Source: Kappaphycus alvarezii (Eukaryota > Rhodophyta > Florideophyceae > Gigartinales > Solieriaceae). Taken from it: 64,000 bases of DNA. Shown piece by piece: positions 54,709-64,000 of this stretch (position 1 is its first letter; every line of letters starts with the position of its first letter). The notes under the pieces are model-generated. The model was given only the letters and a program-made list of their open reading frames with translations, was not told the DNA's origin and made no database searches. Position numbers and translations under genes: made by a program. Where the stretch lies: NCBI GenBank assembly GCA_002205965.3, contig NADL03000104.1, positions 186,001 through 250,000 on the forward strand, written 5' to 3'.

Positions 54709-57700
54709 TCAGGACGTGAAAGTCGTGGCAGTACGATCAGGATGAGAATCCAATTCTTCAATGCGCGGGGTACGCACAACCCACTGCTCAACGGTTCCTG
54801 ACCAGCGACCAGTGTCCAGCAGTTCCTCCAGCGCAATACATCGGTTACGCTTTGTAAGACCATCGGCCGGGTTAACGTCGGTACGGATCCAACCAACGTT
54901 GCTAATTTCTTGTGCGGCGTAAGCTTCCCTAGCAGCACGAATGTCAATCATCAACCGTTTTTCAGTTGTCGTTGTGTTCTTGACGATTATCTTGAAAAGA
55001 GCTTCCGAATCAGTCAACATGTTGAGCGGAATCCGTTGAGAGGTGATACTCTCCAGATCGTGGCGCAAGAGGTACGAATAATCAAATCCATCCGCGAAAG
55101 AGTACATCTCGGCTCCCATGCTTGATCTGACCACCCTTTTCGATTTGTAACTAGAGAAGTGCATAATGTTGTATCGGTCAGTGTCATCAGTCAGGGTGAT
55201 CAGGTATCCAAGTTGGGAAGAGTCATCGGGGTTGTTAGCAAATGAAGCATCTACAAAGGCAACAACCTTCAGCTTATCGCGATGGAGACGGTGTTGGCGA
55301 ATACCTCGATTGGGAGTCGCGTGAATGCGACGAATAATCGAATTGAGGTCGAGAACATCCTGACGACGCCATGATGTCTCCGTGACTTGTGCGGCGAAAT
55401 TAACAGCAGAAGCGATGTCGGGTCTGGTATGCGTTAACCACGCTAGTTCATGGCGCTTAGATCGAAACTCGGTGAAGCTGCAATCTTTGGGAAGAACTGT
55501 AATTTTGCCGGCATAAGTGGATTGATGCAAGAGGTAGCCATCCTCAAAAGGCTCGATTTCAATCCTGCAAACGTGAAAGAGTCATACACCCGTGGTTTCG
55601 ACTCAAATCGGCGTTCCGTGAGCGTGCTGTCCGACCGAAAACGTTCAGTACCAGCGCTGAGAGAATCATCAACATAGGCTCCAACCAGTCCTACAAGCTC
55701 GTCGTGAACGTGTTTGACAAAAAAGGATAAATCACCAGTAGATGGCTTCATCATCAGATCATGCGTGAGGTGGCGGGAGAATGTCTGGTGCCAGTAATCC
55801 CCGGAGTCAGCCAAGCCATATAAAGGCTTCAGAAGCTTGAGAAGCTGGTCTTTGTTCAGACGAAACTCCTTAGTCGGTCGGACATAAACGTCGCGCATCA
55901 GTCGTTGAGAGGATTGCAGGTATGCCTGCGACACGTCCTGAGACCAAATACGAAATCCGAACACGGCGGCAAGCGCGATCAGAGTGCGGATAGAGCTTTG
56001 GCGGAGACTGGTGCTATTGTGTACTAACATGTTCTTCTCAGCGTCAGTATGCCCTTGCACGACGAAACGTGCTTTGTACACCTCATTGCCAGTTCCAACA
56101 TGCTTTATCGACAATACGAATCTCCCACCGAGGACGTTACCAGCAGGAGGGACGTCCTCTCGACATACGACTTCAAACACACCGCGGTCCATAAGGCCCT
56201 GTAATTCCTTCTGTATCGCATCAGAAAAGGATGCAGAATGACATCTAGGATCGCCAGGGTTGAGGACTTCTGTGATAAAGATCCCATGTACTGCAGGAGT
56301 CTGGAACTGGCTAGTAGCAGCAAGCAGCCGCTGGAGGTCCTTATCACCCCGTTCATGCGGGTCGGGCAGTATGTGAGAGATATTGTAATCAGCGACTTTG
56401 TCAGGTCTTAGGACTGAGACCATTTTGCCCCGAATCTTAGTGACACGATATGGGCCGACGTAGCGCCCAGCGCGACGGCCGCCGCCAGAGGATTCCTCCT
56501 TGTAAACCAACACGTTGTCGCCTGGTTGTATATCATAGTGGGTAGCGGGAGGTAGTTTAGATTTGAGTGCACGCTGCACTCGCAACTCAGCAGTGATTGT
56601 CGCCATCTCACGGCGAGCCAAAGCGAGAGCCTTCATACGCGCCTTTTGCTGCGGCACGTCTGATGAGCGAACCGGGAAGGATGGGAACATGCCATAAACA
56701 AGGTAAGTAGGGACGAGACCCTCGGGACCCATCGTATCATTGATCCCTTTGACCGCACACCGTAGGGCTACAGCGTCACGCATGTCAGGTAAGGATGTTT
56801 TGATGACTTGGTAGACACGACGGAGTGGGGCGTGATACCGTTCACCAACCCCAATGGCGTTGTGGGCCTCAACCCCAGCCAATTGCAGTTCAATACCATG
56901 TAATGATGTTAGCTCCTTCCATTTGGCAGAGGTAAACACAGAGCCCTGGTCCGTCTTGAGTTTGTTCGGATAACCGACGTACACTGATGCCCATGCAAGG
57001 ATAAATGCGTCCCATATGGCCTCCGTGGACTGATTCTCCAGGAAAACGGCATTCTGGTAGTGTGTGCCAACGTCCACAACATGGAGAGCCGGACGATTAC
57101 CAAGCCAAAAGACGTCTACGGCCACTTCGTGATTGAAGAGGATTTTGTCAGGCGGCATAGATACACGGAAACGGTATGGGCCCGTGGAATGCGTCTGGCA
57201 GCCACGACATTGAGCACTAATCTTCTCGAGAAGACGGAGGGTATCGGGAGTAGTATCCGAGGGTCTAGCACGCTTCAGGAGTTTGTACAATTTCCGGGAG
57301 GAAGGGTGGAAAAAGTGAAGGTGAAGCTTTCGCAATTCCGATGATGTGAAGAGGACTGCAGAGTTATCAAGTTCGACGAACATGTGACCCAGCTTACGGA
57401 CAATAGGCAGCGTCCAGCCACCCGATTTGCAGAGCAAGACGTTGTCGACATTGTCGGCAACAAGCTGAGCCTTGTCCATGAGGTCCAAACCTAATAAAAG
57501 TGGAATGTCGGCACCCACAACATCAATATGTATAGGAAGGAAGCCACCGGAGGGAATTGGAATCCTGAATTGCATAGTACCCAGGCTGTTCCTGTATCCA
57601 TCCCCGAACTTGAATGTACGATGGGAGGTAGTCAAGCGAAATTTGATTCCCAGAGCACGAGCATAGGCTCGCGCCTGCCGTAGGCCACAAACTGAACGTT

Positions 57701-57950
57701 GTGCCCCGCCATCAAGGCACATGCCAACAAAAGTCCTGTCATCGTAACGACGAACAGCATTCGTAGCCTTGACATGTAGTGCTTCATAAACAATCCGTTG
57801 AGTAAAGCGTGGTACTATACGTTTATGTGCAATCCGACGACCTTGGACGCGGAGAGCTGGGAATGCGACTGCAGAGAAGCGTCTGTCGGGCGGTTTCTTA
57901 GGCCTAATGAACGAAGTTGGACGGCCATTGCAACTTCGACTTAAAAAACT
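54709..57950 (-). pseudogene. pol: Copia-A2 Pol, one frameshift
   Basis: The frame is the same as A1 pol except for a 1-bp deletion near 55565 (GCAGGATTG for GCAGGGATTG), between the YVDD region and RNase H. It cuts the polyprotein after about 760 codons from the first ATG. RT reads SQDVSQAYL with the catalytic Asp (codon 55935-55937). Other differences from A1 include QLVADNVDN for QFVAYNVDN and SAGTERF for SAGNERF. Protease and integrase motifs are intact. Confidence 0.9.
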
Positions 57951-59564
57951 TCATCTTCAGATGTTTCCGGGGTGGATGACTCAGAGCCCGGTGAGAGAGC
58001 GTAGCCAGCGACGGTGGAGCGCCGCGATCAAAGTGAGAGGAGCTGTTGATGGCCAGTGAGTGGTAGGTATCGGAGATAGGCCGATCTGGCTCATCAGCGT
58101 CCGCGTCGGTATCATCATCACCAGATTCTTCATTACGGGCAATGAGGGCCTCGTTTAGTTCGGTAGCAAACTCGACCAACGCGTCAGTGAGATTGATCCT
58201 AGACGAATTGCGACGACGTTCAAAAAATTTCGCCTTGTTACGTGCAATGCGTTCGTAGTCAAGCGGCTTCTTACAAGATCGAAGGGTGCAGCCCTTCTCC
58301 TCACAATTGAAGCATGAGTATGACGAGGACCGAGAATACTTCTCATCGACAGCCACTTGGCCCCAGTGAACCTTCTTACTGCGAGAGTGACGAGATGAGG
58401 CTGTCTTGCAAAACGCCCCTGACCGCTGAAGTTGATATCGGTTGCAGGGGCAGAGCTGCCATCGTCAACCACGGAAATGTTAGTACCGTTCGACCATCTG
58501 TTCGGGCGATCTACTTCAATGGCGGGTGACATAGGGTGAGGACCATTTTTAAAACGATTAAACGTTTCAAATTGCTGTTGAGCCCTGCAGAAGGCAATTT
58601 TGGCCTGTGGATAACTCAAAACGTGATAATCATGTGCACCGGTGACGAAGACAGAAAATTGCCTACCGAGAGTGGCCTTTTGTAAAACCTTCTTCATGTT
58701 ATCATCGCCTCGAGAGGCGGGAATAGCCATCGGTGAAATTCTCTCAATTTCGCGCATAACTTTGTCGAGAGAATGAGCTTCATCCAAGCCTTCATTTTCA
58801 AACTGGCTGATATGAAGGGCATCCAATCGGTCTGACATACGTTGCATCTTATCAGGAGAAGCGAATGTGTCAGCAAACAACCTGCGGATGTTCCCCCAAT
58901 TCGTCTCTCCTTTGTCCGCTACATGGTTATAGTAGAACTGTAAAGCATGATCCCGTAGTCCATGATGCAAGTATTCGCCTCTCTGGGACACCGTAGCTTT
59001 AACTTCATCACATATCTTTTGGTAACGGGAAATGAATTGGCACCAATCTTCCTCCATGCCACCAGAAAACATCATGTGCTTACTCTTGTATCTATGAGAT
59101 ATGGCGTTGGCCACCTTGTTCTCATACTGAGCGTCCGGGTGAGGTGGTGCCCCGGACAATCCTGTACGTGGTGCTTGGGGCATGGGCATAGGATTGAATC
59201 CACATCGCCTGCCCTGATCAAATAAAGCCAATGCAGTCTTCCTGTCTTGCAAATGTTCAGTACCAGGCCATATCGCACATATGACTCTCCTCCCAATCAG
59301 TTTCGTAGACTCCACAGTACGTTCACAACTGATATTACGACTCTCAAGAAAAACTCTCATTTTTTTGTACAATTCATAATGGATGACTACATCTGGACTG
59401 GCAATCAGTGATGGTGCTATTTCTTCACGCATTAGCTCCAACAGCTCTTGCCCTCTGTGTTCTTCTGTATCCTGAGCGTATCCTTGAAATATGTCGTACA
59501 GTACCCTTTGAGTAGGATTGTGGACCTCAATGGGTCCCCAAGGATGATCTTCGTTTGACGGCAT
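57941..59564 (-). pseudogene. gag: Copia-A2 Gag, two 1-bp deletions
   Basis: It starts at the same ATG as A1 gag (59564) and matches it until a lost T near 58398, before the zinc knuckle, which shifts the frame. A second base is lost near 58000. The CFNCEEKGC knuckle codons remain in the old frame but cannot be read from the start. The T6 slip site and hairpin at the end of gag are unchanged. Confidence 0.9.
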
Positions 59565-59607
59565 TTCTGGTAAAGTCAATACCAACCTATGCAACTTGAT
59601 TCCGGAA

Positions 59608-60024
59608 TGTCGTTGAAATCGGTTGATTTAGAACACTCTATCAGGATGCTTATCCTGACACTCCAGAGAGTGACGAGTATTGTTAGATGAAGGCAACGGC
59701 ACAAGTACTCCAAAGAGTCCTGCCAGATTGGAGCGTAACCCCGTTCTGTTGCAAAAGTAAAACCTTACCCTTTTACTCAATTGAAGACCTAGAGAATAGA
59801 CAGCCTAAGTATTCAATGCGGCGGCAATGCGGCGAGAGTTAGTCTGATGGTGGGCAGTCAGTTGCATTCTGACTGTCGGTCTATAATTCCAATTGAGTAC
59901 GTATGGGAAAGCGACGACCTTTCACGGAAAGAAGGCCATGTATACAGTAAACATTAGTGTCAACATATGACGAAGAAGAATCTTACAGTATGGACATTAC
60001 AGTTGACTTCCAGTTGCTTTCACA
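59608..60024 (-). repeat. Copia-A2 5' LTR
   Basis: 417 bp, TG...CA ends, same as 54282-54698. The adjoining AAAAC is the target duplication. Confidence 0.95.
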
Positions 60025-60029
60025 AAAAC

Positions 60030-61640
60030 AATGTATATCTCGTTGCACAATCAACTAATAAAAGAAATTGCTTAGCACCTCCCCAGCTATCGACATGCAT
60101 AGGTCCACGAATATCAGAAAAAATGACATATCCCACTGCGTCGCACGGATCTACGAGGGAACGTTTGTGTGGACTTTTTGTTTGTTTTCCAATTGCACAT
60201 GATTTATTTCACTTCCTTTGGGATGTGATGCAGGTTGATTACTTCAACGCCTTCTCTTCAACCATGTCACATACTGTACCCTCCCGGACATGACAGAGCC
60301 TAGAGTGCTAAATAGCCATTCCAGTCCCGGATGCATCATTCGGATGATTCTCAAGTTCATCATCAGTCTGAATACAGATGATATTAGTTCCGTCACGGAG
60401 TTTGCTAAAACCTTTGAAGTTTGTTGAGCCCAACTCTTGCATCTAGTACGTGCAATCCGTCGTCTTGCACTATTGCTATTGCCATTGACTAATTATCGTC
60501 CTCATCACTTAACTGACATATACCACCAGAAATGCTTAGCGTAACGCGATGAGCGTCCAACTAGTGAACGGATATTAGATTCAGTGAAATACTTGGAGCA
60601 TACAACACATTCCCGAGCCATATGCATTTTTCAGTGTGGTTACTTATTAGATCGATGGTGCCCATACATTTACGCATGACTAGACTACGGTTACCGACTT
60701 GGGTACCTTTTTATTATCTATAGAGATTAGAAAACCACTCTCTCTCAGGGCGAAAGTGGTGAGTTGCGCCACTGTCATTTATAAAGTCATTTCCTGACTT
60801 AATGAGCTCTGTTGATGCAGGAGTAAAGACCAATCTAGTCTCTGGAACTTTTGTGACAGCCACTAGAGTCTTCAGAAAGCCTTGCGAGGGTTTCTTTTTC
60901 TGTTCAACCGTCTTTCCTTATTAATGTAGCCTGCTCTCTTGTCATATTCAGCACCACATCGAGACACCGTATTGCCCTTCATCCCACACCTGTGAAATTT
61001 CCTCTGTGCCATTAGATTAGCATCAAGAGATTTACCTTGTTACTTTTCTGGTTTTTTGAGTTTCTTTCTTTATATTCATCGACCAACCGACTAGTTACCA
61101 TATTCTAGGACGCATTATTTTCGTCTATGGTTTAAATAACAGCAGTAGTTGATTCATACTTAGATTTTTCCTTAATGCAAGCAAGCAAAATCCACACTTG
61201 CATCGGTTCATTAATCGATTGACCAGCATTTTCAAGCTTGGTAAAACTAAATTCGAGATTACTCGTATGATCAGAAATACTTTCCTCCCTTTCTTAGGGC
61301 TTTGAGAATACTGCAATTTGGAATGTCAGCTTGTTGTTAGTTGACTTACCTGCATACCTCGCAGTCAACTTTGTCCACATTTCAGCTGTGTCTTTAGAAT
61401 CATTTTGTACACTTTTTAAATACCTGTCGCCTAATGCCAACACCATAAGAGAAGCCGTTGTATTCTTCCTTCTCTATAAATTCAACACTTTTCTTTCTCT
61501 GCTTCTTCAGGCAAAACTTCTCTGTCATTGGAGATGGAAAAGCAGTCTTTGGTCTCAAGAAAGGCTTCCAATCTGAGCCTCCACAGACGAAAGCTCTCAT
61601 CATCCTTACCGAGGAATTTGGAAACGTTCTATTCCTTCAA
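60030..61640 (-). pseudogene. gag: Copia-B Gag and start of integrase, broken
   Basis: From 61640 leftward the frames give a copia Gag region (DRYLKSVQN, MWTKLTARYAGKS). The degenerate zinc knuckle at 60956-60997 reads KFHRCGMKGNTVSRC, where the first Cys is Phe and the His is Asn, so two of four zinc ligands are gone. Near the left end come CAIGKQTKSPHKR, VIFSDIRGPMHVDSWGG (first integrase Asp) and FLLLVDCATRYTLF. The sequence is cut there by Copia-A2 and resumes at 54276 with YTLKSKSEV. Confidence 0.7.
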
Positions 61641-61685
61641 TCACGCTATCTCCCCACTATCGATAACAGAAAGCGATGGTACCAC

Positions 61686-61751
61686 TGTTAGAATGCTTGA
61701 TTCTGTTGTCCGAAGCCATTTGTTGTAGAATATTCTGGTCTCAAATCAAAC
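61686..61751 (-). repeat. Copia-B 5' LTR remnant
   Basis: TGTTAGAATGCTTGATTCTG and TCTGGTCTCAAATCAAA match the outer end of 51116-52006. Next to it, on the minus strand, TGGTACCATCGC (61673-61684) is a good primer-binding site; its TGG matches a tRNA CCA end. Similarity stops at about 61751, where gypsy sequence begins. Confidence 0.65.
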
Positions 61752-62215
61752 TGGAGAGCTTGGCCAAGCGGTTCTCATTGTTTTATCAGCAGCTAATGAG
61801 AAAGAGAGTCTATCGCGAGCTAGGTGCAAGTAAGTACTACGATCGGAAAGTGAACTCGGATGAGTATGAAATAGGTGGTAGGGTCCTGTTATGGTCCATC
61901 AAGCTGAACCACAAGGGAAAGAAGAATATTGTGAAGCCGAAGATAGGTCCTTTTCGCTTGACAAGAAGGCTTAGCCGTATGGGATATGTTTTGAAATCCG
62001 AAGTTGGAGATAAAGTCGTAAGAGAGCACGCGAACCGCCTGAAGCGCATTTCTGATAGCGTGGTAGAGACGAGAGATCCAAAGTATGGAGTCTTTCCAGA
62101 CATTGCTCCCACGCTGGAAAGGATTTCCAGTACCCGATTGCGGCGCAACAACACAAATATACATATGAAACATCACATCAAGGCTCGAGTTTGCGGCAGC
62201 AGATCCTTGTGCTAG
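61752..62215 (+). pseudogene. Gypsy integrase C-terminal fragment
   Basis: The plus-strand frame reads QQLMRKRVYRELGASKYYDR, YEIGGRVLLWSIKLN, IVKPKIGPFRLTRRL, KVVREHANRLKRISD, with a stop at 62213-62215. 'YYD', 'GGRVLL', 'GPF...R' and 'H..RLK' are landmarks of the small domain after the gypsy integrase core. The upstream core is missing, replaced by the Copia-B LTR piece. It is a different element from 31129-37347. Its 3' LTR may lie at about 62280-62610 (TATTTAAGAG at 62400, end near CCCTAACA), but no second copy confirms it. Confidence 0.65.
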
Positions 62216-64000
62216 ACGCCTGAAAGTGATCTTTCACCCATTGTGGTGAAGTTGTATGATGATCGCGGAGTGGGAAATGAAATGCGAGCCAAAACTCAGT
62301 GAGAAAGGGCGCGTCATTCAAATTGTATATATATTGGTTTTAAGATACTAAAATAGTATGGACGTACAGTATTTGCATTTGAGTATGAGCCAATGGGCTA
62401 TTTAAGAGCGTACCTTGGGAGACGATAGTGGTATCGGGTCACTCAACTGAGGAACGCCAGTAATCATTCGGTGGTTTTTTTTGTCTGCTTGTCGCTGTAA
62501 TATCTCTCTGTCACTGTCAAGTGAGATTATGTTTGTCGCTGCGGGGTCGGTAGACGTTCTAACCTCCCCTGTGTTTGCCTAACACGCGCTTACCGCTGTG
62601 TTCCCTAACAGTACCCCTTTAAAGAAAGTTGGCGAATATTTTCAAGGAAAAGTCCTTCTAAATATATGTTCTCCGAAAATGCAATGTTTCCACCTAGAAT
62701 ATTCATACTGCAGATGTGTAAAATATGACTGATGAAAGTCTGCACGCTGTGTTTTATTGTGATATTCGACCATTTTGTAAACAAAAATTTAACAACCAAA
62801 TCGAATCTATGCTTTTCCACAAGAATAATGTATTGATATTAACCGACATATTTTGTCGAAGGGAACTGTATTAGTATCCACAGAGACAATCTTTGACCTG
62901 GTTAAGCTTTACCGAGTCACATAGGTAAATTGTAATTAAAACGTTCTCCATAACTTCAGTTACTGTTTTCACGTTTATCTAACTTCGTATCTGGCTTCAA
63001 TGTTGCTCAACAGGCTACTGTTGAAAAAAGCCCTCTCTTTTGAAAATTATTTCTGACCAAATCGCTCCGATACTATTAAAATCAATTCCTGATTTCATTA
63101 AAATTCCATATTCAGTCCTGTAATACAGTCCCATTTTGATATTTGACGATGTAGGACAAACAGCTAGGGCTTTTTTAGGTGTAGTTTATTTTTCTGGGTC
63201 TCTGAAGTACTGTTTTAAATTCAAAACAAACAATTACTTAATAAGAATGGGTTGACAGCTTCATTGACATGAGACGTTTCGGGGATAGTAACCATTCGGG
63301 AAATGAAGAAATAACACGGGTCGCCGAGGCGAAGAGAGCAATCTTTCTTAGCTCTTGAAACTTTGATATGAAACTATTTTGCTCATATTAAAAAATATTT
63401 TGATAATGACATCAGTATCTGGTTAGGTAATTAAGTGCTCCAAAGGATTATGTTGAAATTTAATACAGTTATCGACATATACAACTGAGTTAAAGAACAA
63501 TGGTTAATGGAAATAGGAGCTTTTCTTTTGACAATAGACTCACAAAGAAAGCGGATTTGACGACAATATCCATTTCAATACAAGATTCAGGCTGTATTTA
63601 AGACGCTCTTATATTCTATTAATGTCAAAGTAAACATTCACAAGGAGTCCTCTCCAAAGCGAATGAGCAGCAGAGAAATGCCTTTATTACAAAATTTATT
63701 GGTATTTTTCAAGTTGTTTCCACTTGAATTGAGACTTTAGAGCCCTTAAAACATCCCAGGGATTTCTTTCCACTCAATTTTCGTAGTATAATGAAATAAA
63801 ATGCAATAATTGTTAGTAAAAATAAATTTGCTACTACATTTATAACGTTGCGCATAATCGCATGACTGGAAATGTTTTTGCATCTACTCCATAGAGCAAA
63901 TAGTCGAACACATTATCAACGAGGGATTTTTTCTACTGCTGCACTTCTATACCATAAAAGTCCACGAAAGTCTTTAACAGCCTTTCTTACCTATTAAGCT
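62216..64000. other. No recognised gene
   Basis: 62216-62610 may contain the LTR of the gypsy fragment before it. The rest is AT-rich with no supported frame, no repeat relatives seen in the window, and no RNA gene. Confidence 0.4.

Larger units (their letters stand above)
54282..60024 (-). mobile_element. Copia-A2: full-length copy nested in Copia-B
   Basis: Its two 417-bp LTRs (54282-54698 and 59608-60024) look identical. The target duplication is AAAAC (54277-54281 and 60025-60029). The body is nearly identical to Copia-A1 but inverted. Three 1-bp deletions break the genes: two in gag (near 58398 and 58000) and one in pol (near 55565). The catalytic RT Asp missing in A1 is present here. 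Confidence 0.95.
51116..61751 (-). mobile_element. Copia-B: Ty1/copia element split by Copia-A2
   Basis: On the minus strand the order from the right is LTR remnant (61686-61751), gag, integrase start, the inserted Copia-A2 (54282-60024), integrase end, reverse transcriptase, RNase H, and a 3' LTR (51116-52006). The two halves join in frame context inside the integrase core once A2 and one AAAAC are set aside. The element's own frames carry many stops. Most of its 5' LTR is lost, replaced by a gypsy fragment. Confidence 0.8.

Noticed and set aside
1-64000. tRNA, rRNA, CRISPR arrays, telomere repeats or prokaryotic operons
   Set aside because: None was seen; the direct repeats present are LTRs and dispersed elements.

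Overview
The window is eukaryotic and almost entirely repetitive DNA. It holds Ty1/copia and Ty3/gypsy LTR retrotransposons, a PIF/Harbinger-like DNA transposon, many fragments of a LINE-like reverse transcriptase C-terminus, and several dispersed non-coding repeat families. I see no bacterial-type gene packing, no tRNA or rRNA gene and no CRISPR array. The species cannot be fixed from the sequence. A repeat-rich protist, alga (a red alga is one possibility) or fungus-like eukaryote would fit. All family calls come from motifs read by eye.

Layout. 1-2000: end of an unrecognised acidic ORF, repeat R2, a LINE-like fragment and a broken Myb/SANT-like ORF. 2159-3393: a palindrome and a broken Harbinger-like transposase, convergent with the Myb-like ORF. 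3640-7070: repeats R4 and R1 plus LINE-like fragments, including a GC-rich, nearly open reverse transcriptase C-terminal ORF (6365-6988). 8508-14253: Copia-A1, a complete copia element with identical-looking 417-bp LTRs, a TTTAT target duplication, an open gag, and an open pol in the -1 frame. 14259-20340: AT-rich sequence with gypsy, copia and LINE-like relics and repeats R4/R3. 21418-23035: two broken copies of a cysteine-rich secreted-protein gene, head to head. 25970-27722: relic of a second gypsy-like gag/protease. 29326-31048: a cluster of LINE-like fragments. 31129-37347: a degenerate Ty3/gypsy element. 37372-39875: inverted or direct copies of R1, R4, R3 and a LINE end. 40758-41808: the intact cysteine-rich secreted-protein gene and a second small secreted ORF. 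42700-43560: a second copy of the segment seen at the window start. 44240-50855: AT-rich, no recognised gene. 51116-61751: Copia-B on the minus strand, split by Copia-A2 (54282-60024, AAAAC duplication) inside the integrase core. 61752-62215: a gypsy integrase C-terminus fused to the broken Copia-B LTR. 62216-64000: no recognised gene.

How it works together. Copia-A1 and A2 are nearly identical recent insertions with complementary defects. A1 has open frames, but the first catalytic Asp of its reverse transcriptase is His. A2 keeps that Asp but carries three 1-bp deletions. Both keep an apparent -1 frameshift signal between gag and pol: six Ts, the gag stop codon, and an 8-bp hairpin 5 nt downstream. 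The LINE-like fragments mostly keep their 3' ends, and a roughly 40-bp 3' tail motif recurs about twenty times, also at the ends of non-coding repeats. This resembles a LINE/SINE partnership with a shared tail. The best candidate host genes are the small secreted proteins at 40758-41156 and 41584-41808.
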